A stretch of 64,000 nucleotides of DNA from Paulinella micropora (lineage: Eukaryota; Cercozoa; Imbricatea; Euglyphida; Paulinellidae), in NCBI GenBank assembly GCA_019918135.1, contig WBZZ01006266.1:359967-423966 (forward strand). The letters are read 5' to 3'. The notes under the pieces were generated by a model that worked only from the letters and a program-made list of their open reading frames with translations, had not been told where the DNA came from and did not search any database. Every line of letters begins with the position of its first letter. The stretch's first letter is position 1. Of the stretch, positions 37,676 to 48,400 are shown one piece after another. Both the position numbers and the translations under genes were made by a program.

Positions 37676-38538
37676 CAATACACAGAGCTTTTGTACCAGG
37701 TCTTTGCGTGCGGGCAGTGTGGGAGAACCAAGTCTGCCCACAAGGAAAACATCCAGGATTTCTTCCAAGAGCTTAAGACACGCTACCAAAAGCACACAAT
37801 ACCTGACTGGCTCCGCGCAGCCTCCGGTTTGAGCGATTGGCTTCGTCACTACCGCGATTCAGATTATTCAGGCTCGTCGTCGGGTTCTGCAGCGGGCAAA
37901 GAACTTCCATTTGTTCGTTGGGTTCAAAAGGAATCCAAGCGCACCAATATTGTGACGTTTTTTTCTATCCCCGGTGTCGACAGCCTAGAACTAGCACACT
38001 GCTATCTAACATGGCGGTACGCCGACACGCTGTGGAAATGGTCCAAGAGCAAAGCCGACAAGGCCCGAACTCTTGAGTCTTTTTACTGCTGGCCCTGGGA
38101 CCCGACGGACGTGGCCGTCTACCGCTTCGAGTTTGGCAACAAAACTCAGGTCAGGGTCCGCCTCTCGGAACCTATGCTCTTTGCAAAAAAAAGACTCCCC
38201 AAGTCGTCCGGCGCAAGGATCTGCACGCAGCAATGCGCTCACGCAAACTCAAGACCACCGCCGAGCTCGCGGCAGTATTCTACTTGTCCTTGCTGGCCAA
38301 CGGAGCCAGCTCTGCTGGCCAGGCCTGTTTCGCCACGAAAGCTAGACAACGAATGGCGCTGTTACCACTCTTCGACGCGATAGAAAAGACTAAACGACAC
38401 ATCAACTGGGAACAGACGCTTCGTGTCGCGCCCCGCGTAGCCAGATACCTAGGCTTAGCGAACGGCGCGAGCAGTATTGGCTGGCTGTCCAGCATCAGCG
38501 CAAATTATAGCCAAAGTCTCGACGGAATCGGCTCTTGA
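37673..38538 (+). pseudogene. Second member of the two-copy unknown family, frame changes at an A8 tract
   Basis: The open frame starts at the edge of the deleted surface-protein copy without an ATG, so the 5' end appears lost. It has a Cys pair (FACGQCGRTK), then unknown sequence, then TDVAVYRFEF, which matches the gene at 25808-26681. At an A8 tract (38185-38192) the frame one base back takes over (TPQVVRRKDLHAAM, YLSLLANGASS) to the stop at 38538, while the first frame loses protein character. A -1 slip on A8 is the simplest explanation. An AATTAAAAG follows the stop at about 38555. Confidence 0.6.
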
Positions 38539-38861
38539 GTTCATCATCAGCTCATAATTAAAAGAACCAAGAAAAAAAGCTCTACCCTTTTTGGCCGTAT
38601 CAAACCAACTTTAGCAAAAAAAAGGCGTTTTGCATCTTTCCCTCCCCCCCCCCCCCCTTTCTCTCGCTTCCCTTCCCGCCCCCCCCCCCTCCTTCCTTTC
38701 CCCTTCCCCTTCCCCCCCCCCCCTCCTTTGTCCTCTTTCTCTCTCTCTCTCTCCCTTTCTCGTACCCCCTTGTCCCCGGCAAAAGAAGTAAAAGCAGAAA
38801 GCCACCCAAGAGGAAAAAGAAAAAGGAGCTCGAAGCGGCTCTCTCTCTCTCTCGCTCGCTC

Positions 38862-40825
38862 ATGTCCTCGCCCACCCAGCAAGCGGATTCCTTCATCGAA
38901 GCCCGAAAGCTGGCTCAGCAAATCAGTGACGTGCTACACACGGGCTCTCGCCGCGTGCGCGAGGAAAAACTCAAGCCCAACTTTACGCTCATGTCAGGAG
39001 GCTGCATGCATTTGACCGCCCCCGAGGAAAGACACGTGGCCGGACTGCTGCGCAGATTGGCACACAGCCCACACGCAACAATGCTCAACCGGTTCGCCCT
39101 GGTACAGGTCATTCAAGACCCATCGGCTCTCATCGTGGATCTAGACGGCAAGGAGAGTCCACAGCTGACGCCCGAGCGCTTCTTGGACTTTCTACGCTGC
39201 TTCCTCGTCGTGCTGTCGCGACTCATTGTTGCCCGCCTAGTCGCAGAGGGCGCGCGAACCACTGACGAGGCCTGGGCCGCCTGCACTGCACACGTCCTGC
39301 AAAGCCATGGCCAAGTAAAGAAATGGCAGAATCTGGACGCGCAGCCCGGTGCTGCCGCGGCAGCACCGGGTGCGCAGCCCGAGCGCCACCGACAGCTCAA
39401 GATCTACAACAAACTTTCGTACCACCTGGTTTTCCCACGCCTGATCCTGGGGTGGGCCGATGCGGGACTCCTCGTGCGCCAGGCGGTCGAGGACTTCTTG
39501 CGCCTATATCCGGCCTTCGCGGACCTCGACTTGTCCACCATCGTCGACCTTTCCATCTATAAAAAAGGAGGCGGGATGTGCCGCTACCCGTTCTGCGATA
39601 AGGCCGAACGTAGGCTGTGCGAGGTCTGCTTCCAAGCACCCCCGGGTGACAACGGGCTCTGCTCCTCTGGCTCTTATTGCCCCAAAATCGTCTCGACGGC
39701 CCCTCATGCCCTTCGGACGCTACGACCTCCAAGATCCTTCATACGACCTTCTCGTCACAAGCCTCCGCTTCTCTCCCGCCCAGCACATGACCGAACTCGA
39801 GGTGGACGAGTTCGTCGCGCTGTCCAGCGTCGGCGAGACCGAAGCCACGCGGGCGGGTCCTGCCTGGCGCCAGCCAGGCGCCGAGGCGCGTTTCGGCGCG
39901 CGGCACAGTAAACCCACGCGGCCCTCCCGTCCAGAACGCGAGGGGGGAGACCTCCTCGCCCCACCCGAGCCGTGCAGGCGCCGCGTCTTCTTCTTCTTCT
40001 TCTTCGTCTTCTTCTTCTTCGTCGTCGTCGTCAGGTGCGCAAGCCAGCCCGCGACCCGTTGCCCAACTGCCTTGGGGCTCCGAACTCACGGGGCACATCA
40101 GTCTGGCGCCCCGCCCCGCGCCAGAGGGCGCAGACTTGCCCGTCCACGTCACCATCGGCGCACATGGTCCTTACACCGAGGCGCAGATGAGGGCCCTCCT
40201 ACTAGCACACGCGGCGCCCTACCTGGGGCAAAGCGTCCGATTCGAAAACATCACTTGGAACCCCCAGGGCTGGATCCAAGCCTACACTCGCAAGAACACC
40301 GCCATCTGTCCGTTCCGGAACGCCCAGCAACAAACGGCCCGCTGCCACTCCAGCAACCGCCTACTCGTCAAACTGTGCCTGACAGAGCTGATCCTCATCT
40401 GCTTCAATGGCGAATGCACTCGCCACGTCTCCAAGGCTCGCCTGCTGCTGCCTGAAGCTACACGCTACAAGCTCTTGCTCGCGCAGCCCCGCTCCGTCTC
40501 CTTGCCCTTGCCCCAACCCTCGACCGCCCAAGCGGGCTCTCCGTACGAAGAAGAGATGCCCTCAGATAAAAATGAACAAGAACAAAAAGTCGAGAACAAG
40601 CAGGATGACCAAGGTCCAAAAAGATATCTAAACCATGTTCCCTTTTTATCTGAGGGCCAGTATTGTTTGCTTGCCTTTGTGTCTGCAGATGATGATGTTG
40701 ATGATGCACTGGAGCCTTGCGTGCCAGTGCGCGAGCGGGCCCCGCGTGCACTCCGTCCTCCCTCCTCTGGGACCCCCCATTTGGCGGGGGAGGTCCGAAG
40801 GGTCATCCCGCCACCACCACCATAG
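38862..40825 (+). pseudogene. Archaeo-eukaryotic primase (herpesvirus UL52/large-virus type), split over three frames
   Basis: Part one (38862 to about 39700) has the primase signature: VDLDGK near residues 96-101, where acidic metal-binding residues sit; LSYHLVFP near 187-194 (the SxH motif); and DLSIYKKGGGMCRYPFC near 232-248 with the basic residue strand. Part two lies one frame on (about 39700-39970: FGRYDLQDPSYDLLVTSLRF), then an Asp/Glu/Pro-rich and a poly-Ser stretch. Part three lies one further frame on (about 39970-40825) and holds the zinc site typical of UL52-like primases (CPF, ARCHSSNRLL, CFNGEC). Domain order across the parts is normal. Each change equals one added base. It would synthesise RNA primers at replication forks. 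Breaks may be decay, recoding, introns or errors. Confidence 0.7.
40558..40657. repeat. 100-bp element with perfect 15-bp inverted ends
   Basis: GCCCTCAGATAAAAA at 40558-40572 is repeated as its exact reverse complement at 40643-40657, enclosing a 70-base loop. It lies within the last part of the primase region. I see no clear target-site duplication, so it is either a small hairpin or a short inverted-repeat insertion. Confidence 0.75.
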
Positions 40826-41441
40826 CGCTGCCGCTTCTAGTCGCGGCAGCAGCTCCCCCCCGCCCACGACCGCGCCACGTGTGCGAGAGCGCCACATCGC
40901 AGAAATACAACGTCTGGTCACCCAGCGACACGCTGAGCTAAAGGGGCTTCTCGAAAGGGCGGGTTGGCCCTTGCCGTGTTACAGCCACCTGCGCCATGTC
41001 AAGGTAGAGTGGGCAACTCAATCTGTCGCGGGCGGCTCGGATTATATCCGCACGGACATTTTTGAAGTTCCCTGCCCCAGCTGCCCTCAACACGAAAACC
41101 AGCGCCTTGTCCGGAGAGACGAGCAAGCTTGGTGGCTGTACCAGTGTGAATCCTGTCAAGCCAGAGGAAACAACCAGTCGTCGCAACCAAAGGAGGAGTT
41201 TCTGTTTGCCCCCGCAGAGTACCTAGTTGATGCAAGCTCTATACAAGAAGGGAAAAGGTGCTACAAGAACAGACCAAGCGAACCCTGCCAGACAGCTGAT
41301 GACGACGAAGACGCTCAAGATCCACAAAACAAGAATGCAGACAGGTCCTCCTTTGTAGAAATTTCCAAATGTGACGTGTTGAGTGAGGAGGTAGGAAACA
41401 GAGGGGGAGGGAGAGGGGGTAAGAGAAAACCACAAGATTAG
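40635..41441 (+). CDS. Zinc-ribbon ORF downstream of the primase
   Basis: The credible part of this frame is about 40880-41441. It encodes a helix (RHIAEIQRLVTQRHAELKGLL), a globular stretch and a zinc ribbon (CPSCPQ, then CESCQA near residues 152-180), followed by an acidic tail. The formal ATG at 40635 lies in the right arm of the 100-bp inverted element. The frame is the next +1 step after the three primase parts, so this may be the primase C-terminus rather than a separate gene. It ends just before the tandem array. Confidence 0.45.
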   Translation: MFPFYLRASIVCLPLCLQMMMLMMHWSLACQCASGPRVHSVLPPLGPPIWRGRSEGSSRHHHHSAAASSRGSSSPPPTTAPRVRERHIAEIQRLVTQRHAELKGLLERAGWPLPCYSHLRHVKVEWATQSVAGGSDYIRTDIFEVPCPSCPQHENQRLVRRDEQAWWLYQCESCQARGNNQSSQPKEEFLFAPAEYLVDASSIQEGKRCYKNRPSEPCQTADDDEDAQDPQNKNADRSSFVEISKCDVLSEEVGNRGGGRGGKRKPQD

Positions 41442-41449
41442 CAGCTGCA

Positions 41450-44400
41450 ACCCCCCCCCCCCCCCCCCGGTTGCGCCCGGGGGCGAGGTTGCGTGTATCT
41501 CCTTTGCTCGCCCACACCCTGCCCTCCCAGGCTGAGCAGGAGGGAGCTGCGCGGTGCATTCGGCGCTCCATATATGGGTGCGGTACAGGGAAATTCAATC
41601 ACAGCCCACCCCCCCCCCCTGCTCCAAGGGCCGAGCACTTGCACTAAGGAGGCCGAGCGCCTGCACCCAGGTCTGAGCACCCACACTAAGGAGGCCAAGC
41701 GCCTGCACCCGTCTGAGCACCTGTGCCAAGGTTCGAGCACCCGCACCATGCACTCCCAGGCTGAGCAGGAGGGAGCTGCGCATTGCATTCGGCGCTCCAT
41801 ATATGGGTGCGGTACAGGGAATCACAGCCCACCCCCCCCCCCCCCCCCCCTGCTCCAAGGGCCGAGCACCCGCACTAAGGAGGCTGAGCGCTTGCACCCA
41901 GGTCGGAGCACCTGCACTCAGGCCTGAGCACCCACACTAAGGAGGCCACGCGCCTGCACCCATGTATGAGCACCTGCACCAAGGTTCGAGCACCCGCACC
42001 CTGCACTTCCAGGCTGAGCAGGAGGGAGCTGCGCGGTGCATTCGGCGCTCCATATATGGGTGCGGTACAGGGAATCACAGCACACCCCCCCCCCTGCTCC
42101 AAGGGCCGAGCACTTGCACAAAGGAGGCCGAGCGCCTGCACCCAGGTCGGAGCACCTGCACCCAGGCCTGAGCACCCGCACTAAGGAGGCCAAGCGCCTG
42201 CACCCAGGTCTGGGCACCTGCACCAAGGTTCGAGCACCCGCACCATGCACTCCCAGGCTGAGCAGGAGGGAGCTGCGCATTGCATTCGGCGCTCCATATA
42301 TGGGTGCGGTACAGGGAATCACAGCCCACCCCCCCCCTGCTCCAAGGGCCGAGCACCCGCACAAGGGAGGCCGAGCGCCTGCACCCAGGTCGGAGCACCT
42401 GCACCCAGGCCTGAGCACCCACACTAAGGAGGCCACGCGCCTGCACCCAGGTCTGAACACCTGCACCAAGGTTCGAGCACCCGCACCATGCACTCCCAGG
42501 CTGAGCAGGAGGGAGCTGCGCATTGCATTCGGCGCTCCATATATGGGTGCGGTACAGGGAATCACAGCCCACCCCCCCCTGCTCCAAGGGCCGAGCACCC
42601 GCACTAAGGAGGCTGAGCGCTTGCACCCAGGTCTGAGCACCTGCACTCAGGCCTGAGCACCCACACTAAGGAGGCCAAGCGCCTGCACCCAGGTCTGAGC
42701 ACCTGCACCAAGGTTCGAGCACTCGCACCATGCACTCCCAGGCTGAGCAGGAGGGAGCTGCGCGGTGCATTCGGCGCTCCATATATGGGTGCGGTACAGG
42801 GAATCACAGCCCACCCCCCCCCCCCCCCCCTGCTCCAAGGGCCGAGCACCCGCACAAAGGAGGCCGAGCGCCTGCACCCAGGTCGGAGCACCTGCACCCA
42901 GGCCTGAGCACCCACACTAAGGAGGCCAAGCGCCTGCACCCAGGTCTGAGCACCTGCACCAAGGTTCGAGCACCCGCACCATGCACTCCCAGGCTGAGCA
43001 GGAGGGAGCTGCGCATTGCATTCGGCGCTCCATATATGGGTGCGGTACAGGGAATCACAGCCCCCCCCCCCTGCTCCAAGGGCCGAGCACCCGCACAGGG
43101 GAGGCCGAGCGCCTGCACCCAGGTCGGAGCACCTGCACCCAGGCCTGAGCACCCACACTAAGGAGGCCACGCGCCTGCACCCAGGTCTGAACACCTGCAC
43201 CAAGGTTCGAGCACCCGCACCATGCGCTCCCAGGCTGAGCAGGAGGGAGCTGCGCATTGCATTCGGCGCTCCATATATGGGTGCGGTACAGGGAATCACA
43301 GCCCACCCTCCCCTGCTCCAAGGGCCGAGCACCCGCACTAAGGAGGCTGAGCGCTTGCACCCAGGTCTGAGCACCTGCACTCAGGCCTGAGCACCCACAC
43401 TAAGGAGGCCACGCGCCTGCACCCAGGTCTGAACACCTGCACCAAGGTTCGAGCACCCGCACCATGCACTCCCAGGCTGAGCAGGAGGGAGCTGCGCATT
43501 TCATTCGGCGCTCCATATATGGGTGCGGTACAGGGAATCACAGCCCACCCCCCCCTGCTCCAAGGGCCGAGCACCCGCACAGGGGAGGCTGAGCGCTTGC
43601 ACCCAGGTCTGAGCACCTGCACTCAGGCCTGAGCACCCACACTAAGGAGGCCGAGCGCCTGCACCCAGATCTGAGCACCTGCACCAAGGTTCGAGCACCC
43701 GCACTCTGCACTCCCAGGCTGAGCAGGAGGGAGCTGCGCGGTGCATTCGGCGCTCCATATATGGGTGCGGTACAGGGAATCACAGCCCACCCCCCCCCTG
43801 CTCCAAGGGCCGAGCACTTGCACAAAGGAGGCCGAGCGCCTGCACCCAGGTCGGAGCACCTGCACCCAGGCCTGAGCACCCACACTAAGGAGGCCAAGCG
43901 CCTGCACCCAGGTCTGAGCACCTGCACCAAGGTTCGAGCACCCGCACCATGCACTCCCAGGCTGAGCAGGAGGGAGCTGCGCGGTGCATTCGGCGCTCCA
44001 TATATGGGTGCGGTACAGGGAATCACAGCCCACCCCCCCCTGCTCCAAGGGCCGAGCACCCGCACTATGGAGGCCGAGCGCCTGCACCCAGGTCGGAGCA
44101 CCTGCACCCAGGCCTGAGCACCCACACTAAGGAGGCCACGCGCCTGCACCCAGGTCTGAACACCTGCACCAAGGTTCGAGCACCCGCACCATGCACTCCC
44201 AGGCTGAGCAGGAGGGAGCTGCGCATTGCATTCGGCGCTCCATATATGGGTGCGGTACAGGGAATCACAGCCCACCCCCCCCCTGCTCCAAGGGCCGAGC
44301 ACCCGCACTATGGAGGCCGAGCGCCTGCACCCAGGTCTGAGCACCTGCACCAAGGTTCGAGCACCCGCACCATGCACTCCCAGGCTGAGCAGGAGGGAGC

Positions 44401-45135
44401 TGCGCGGTGCATTCGGCGCTCCATATATGGGTGCGGTACAGGGAATCACAGCCCACCCCCCCCCCCCTGCTCCAAGGGCCGAGCACTTGCACAAGGGAGG
44501 CCGAGCGCCTGCACCCAGGTCGGAGCACCTGCACCCAGGCCTGAGCACCCACACTAAGGAGGCCGAGCGCCTGCACCCAGGTCTGAGCACATGCACCAAG
44601 GTTCGAGCACCCGCACCATGCACTCCCAGGCTGAGCAGGAGGGAGCTGCGCGGTGCATTCGGCGCTCCATATATGGGTGCGGTACAGGGAATCACAGCCC
44701 ACCCCCCCCCTGCTCCAAGGGCCGAGCACCCGCACTATGGAGGCCGAGCGCCTGCACCCAGGTCTGAGCACCTGCACCAAGGTTCGAGCACCCGCACCAT
44801 GCACTTCCAGGCTGAGCAGGAGGGAGCTGCGCGGTGCATTCGGCGCTCCATATATGGGTGCGGTACAGGGAATCACAGCCCACACCCCCCCCCCCTGCTC
44901 CAAGGGCCGAGCAGCCGTACTAAGGAGGCTGAGCGCCTGCACCCAGGTCTGAGCACCTGCACCCAGGTCTGAGCACTCGCACCATGCCCTCCCAGGCTGA
45001 GCAGGAGGGGGCTGTGCGGTGCATTCGGCGCCCCATGTATATGCGCGGTACAGTGAATCACATCCCACACCCCCCCCCATGCTCCAAGGACCGAGCACCC
45101 GCACCAGGGAGGCTGAGCGCCTGTACCCAGGTGTG
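41450..45135. repeat. Sixteen-unit tandem array, about 242 bp per unit, each with a CArG-like site
   Basis: Units are 242-253 bp, or about 181-183 bp where one internal block of about 62 bp is missing. The sequence CCATATATGG, a perfect CArG box (CC, six A/T, GG), occurs once per unit, starting near 41568, 41797, 42050, 42294, 42537, 42779, 43030, 43271, 43512, 43754, 43998, 44240, 44421, 44667 and 44848. The sixteenth unit (near 45031) is diverged. Each unit also has GTGCGGTACAGGGAATCACA, a C tract of about 7-20 bases, shorter subrepeats (GAGCACCTGCACCCAGG type) and AGGCTGAGCAGGAGGGAGCT. Long open frames crossing the units on both strands are repeat artefacts. The array ends about 300 bases before the origin-binding-type helicase gene. 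Confidence 0.9.
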
Positions 45136-45393
45136 AGCATCCCCCGTTCGACCCCTTCGCTGCTGTGGCAGGAGGGGGGGGGGGGGCAGAGGGTGCGTCA
45201 TCTCTTTTGGACAATCTGCTCTATCGGGTGCAAGTGCTTGCCGTCAGAATCCATCGGGCGCCGCTGAGGCAGCTTGTAGTATTTGTGTACTCAGCCCCCC
45301 TCGGCACCGGCCTCTAAGAGAATGCTTTTGACAAATCATTCCGACCTCTAAGAGAATGCTTTTGACAAATCATTCGGTAGGGTTTAGGGGTGA
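45136..45393. other. Spacer between the tandem array and the helicase gene, with a 34-bp duplication
   Basis: A 34-base unit containing CTCTAAGAGAATGCTTTTGA is exactly doubled at 45311-45378. A G10 tract lies near 45175. No gene is seen. The region would hold the promoter of the helicase gene. Confidence 0.6.
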
Positions 45394-45435
45394 GGGGGGA
45401 TAGAAAAGGAGAGAGGGAAGAGAGAAGGGAAAGTC

Positions 45436-48400
45436 GTGTGTGTATTTTGTGGCAGGCTAGGGCCAGAAGAGGACGGAGACATCGGTGCACTGAGTGCTTT
45501 AGTGGAGCTACTGGAAGAGGAGAGCGAGGACGAGCCCAAAGGCAAGAAGAAAGGGCGCCCTGGAAGTGAAGCCTCTGCGTTGGTTGTGCACGAGAAAGCA
45601 GCTTTGGAGCGGGTGGCGGAACTTGTCACTGAAAGGAGATTTGACTGGAGATACCGCCTATATTTGCACGACCTGTATACCTCCGTCAACGAGCGCGATG
45701 GGTTGGAAGTGCATTACCGTGCGCCGTCGGGTCTGAGGACATGGCGAAAAGGAAACAGGTCTGTGGGTTCCAGATTATATGCAGACAAAGGGCTCCAGGG
45801 TGCACCGGAGGCCCTACGGCGGCTCTTGCTGCACGGAAATACCGCGTTGCAGCTCCCCAATTCAGTGGGGTTCCTGCTGTATTGGCTGGCGTCTGAGCTG
45901 AAGGTTGCACCGTCAGAGAAGCTGAAGCCTTTGCAGGAATATGCCCAGCAACACGAAGAGTTTTTGCAGAGAGTCAGCAGTATGCTGGATGTTGATTCTA
46001 CACTGGCAGCCACGATAATGAAGGAACTCGTTCATGGCGGGAAGTTTTTGTCGCTGCCGGGGGAGGCGGAGAAGAAAGAAGCCGCCTCATACCCGTTGCT
46101 GGCAGACTTCATGCAGAGCCTGCGGGCGGCGACGGGGGGTCTGCGATATTACTTCAAGAAGCTTTGGCGCTGGTGCTGTGCACAAAAAGAAAGAGCCCGG
46201 AGCCCGGATGGAAGGATTAAGCTGCACAAGAGAACGGGGCGCTTTGTTCATTTTCTTACGGCCCGTTTTGAAGGCGAGATCATGAAGCGTTGTATTGACT
46301 TTGTGGGTCCGGCCAACGTGTCCGTGCTGGCGCACGATGTTTTGTACGTGCGTGGCCCCGCCTGCCGGGTAGAAGTGGCAGGGCTGAATGCTTACATTTG
46401 CGGGCTCGGCCCCCTGTCGGGGGTGGAGACGCCCAGACTCAATGCCAAGAAAATCAGAGTAAAGGGCAGAGCAGTGCTTGTGCCCACCTTGCTTCCTCCG
46501 AGCGTAGAATGGCGGGTATTGCCCGTGAATGAGCAGGCGGGCGACAGAGAGGCGCTGTACGCTCGGTACCAGTTGGAACACGATGTACGGAAGCTTTTTG
46601 CCTTTTATGTCTTGTACGTACGAGCCAGTGATTTGTACCTGATAAAAGAAACGGGCGAACGCGTGATGCACCGGGTGTCCTTCGACAAGCATAGAGTACA
46701 GGTGATTAACGGGTTTACCGGGCTGGGCAAGACGGTGGTGGGCTTTGCCGCAGTCTGTGAGCTGCTAAGAAAAGACAGACACGCGCGGGTAGTCTGGGTC
46801 GTGGGCAGGGTTTCTCAGGCCCAGGATAGCACTCCGCGGCTAGACGAATACCTGTCTGCCCACGGGCTGGGGCACATGAAGGTCTGTTTGTACGAGAAGG
46901 CTACACGCCAAGAGATTCGCGAAGCACAAATCCTGGAGATTCAACAAGAATCTATCTGGAAGCTTATCCTGCCGCAGACAGGTGCCAATCAGCAACCCAA
47001 AATCTGGAAGCCGGATCTTGTTGTGCTGGACGAGGTACTGCTCATCTTGAGCCAGTCGGTGTGTGTCGAAACGAATGGAATGAAATTGCGGATCAACGAC
47101 TCTGTGCTGAGAATGATTTGTGAAAGGGCCCCCCGGCTTTTGCTGCTGGACAAAGACTGCATGCGAACTTCGCACGTGAGGGACTTTCTGTTGTGCGAGG
47201 GGGGAGGCGTGTGTCGCCAGCAGGGCAAGTTGTCGGAAGTGGAGGCGCAAAAGGAAATCCTATTCCACTGCTACACGTACGTGCCACAACATCTACAACG
47301 GGGCCTGCAGGTCGTATCTGCATATCAGGACTTTTTCCAGATCATCGTGGACGGGATCCGGGCTGGTAAAAAGATTATCGTTGCGTGTCAAACACAGAAG
47401 GCCGCTGCGGCGCTCTATGACAGTGTGCAGGAAATCTTCCCGCACTTATGTCCTCGGCGCCCCTGCGCGCCGGGTGCGTGCGGGGTGGAATTTGTGCGCA
47501 AGACGGTGCCACTGGACCCGCGTGAAAGAACCGCTGAGCAGCGGGAACTGGTTTCGAACGAAAACCGCCTTCGCGCAAGCTGGGCAGATGGTGCCTGCAT
47601 CCGTCTGTTGGACGGACAGACTAGCAACTACAGCGCCAAGCTTTTAACTCAGACGATTAACGACTTCTTCTCCGGCGAAGGCGCCAGGTTGCTGTTCCAT
47701 ACCTCGCGCGTGAGCGTGAGCGTTGATATCAAGGTTTCGCTGGACCTGGTTCTTTTGCTCTGTGGTTACAGAAAAAAAATGTCGAGGTTTGGCCCCCCCG
47801 CGCGGGTCCTGTGTCAGATGCTCATGCGAGCCCGGAGGACAGCGGACCCCGTCGTGAAGGCATATTTTGGCGAGGGGGGCCTGGCCTGTATTCCGCGAAT
47901 GTTCGAAGACATAGACGAGACCGTGTTGCCTTGGGAACATTGTGAACGATTCCAGCGCCTTGATCGCAATTACTCGAGCAAAGAGCAGCGGATGCTGGCA
48001 CTGTACAAAACTGCTCGCAAGCCAAACCCCTGGATGGCTTTAGACAGTGCCTATGCCTGGGGCAGCGAGGTGAAAGAGGACGGCAAGGTCATGGTAAGGC
48101 AGGTTGCTAGCACTACCAAGGTTCGGTTCCTCGCGTGCCTGACCGAGTCAGCCAAGAGCGTAGGCGCGGCAATCTGGGGCTGGATCGTCGCGCAAGATAT
48201 GGCCGTTGTTCTACCCCCCCGCCTGAGCGAGGCGGAGCGGGAGGTTCTAAGGGCAAGGCGGGACGAGGAAGAAAATGGCAGGGACAGCAAGCAAAAAAAA
48301 GAAGAAGAAGAAAGAGGAGAAGGAGAGCCAAGGGCAGAGATGCCCGATGAGAAAGGCAAGACAGAGCGCGTGCGGGCGCCCGCGCTGCAGGCGGACGAAG

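Noticed and set aside
41450-45135. CRISPR array
   Set aside because: Units are long direct tandem repeats without unique spacers, and no Cas-like gene is present.
41493-45140. Open frames up to 385 codons across the 242-bp tandem array
   Set aside because: Several frames on both strands are open at once because the repeat lacks stops; the frame shifts with C-tract length. No protein character beyond the repeat.
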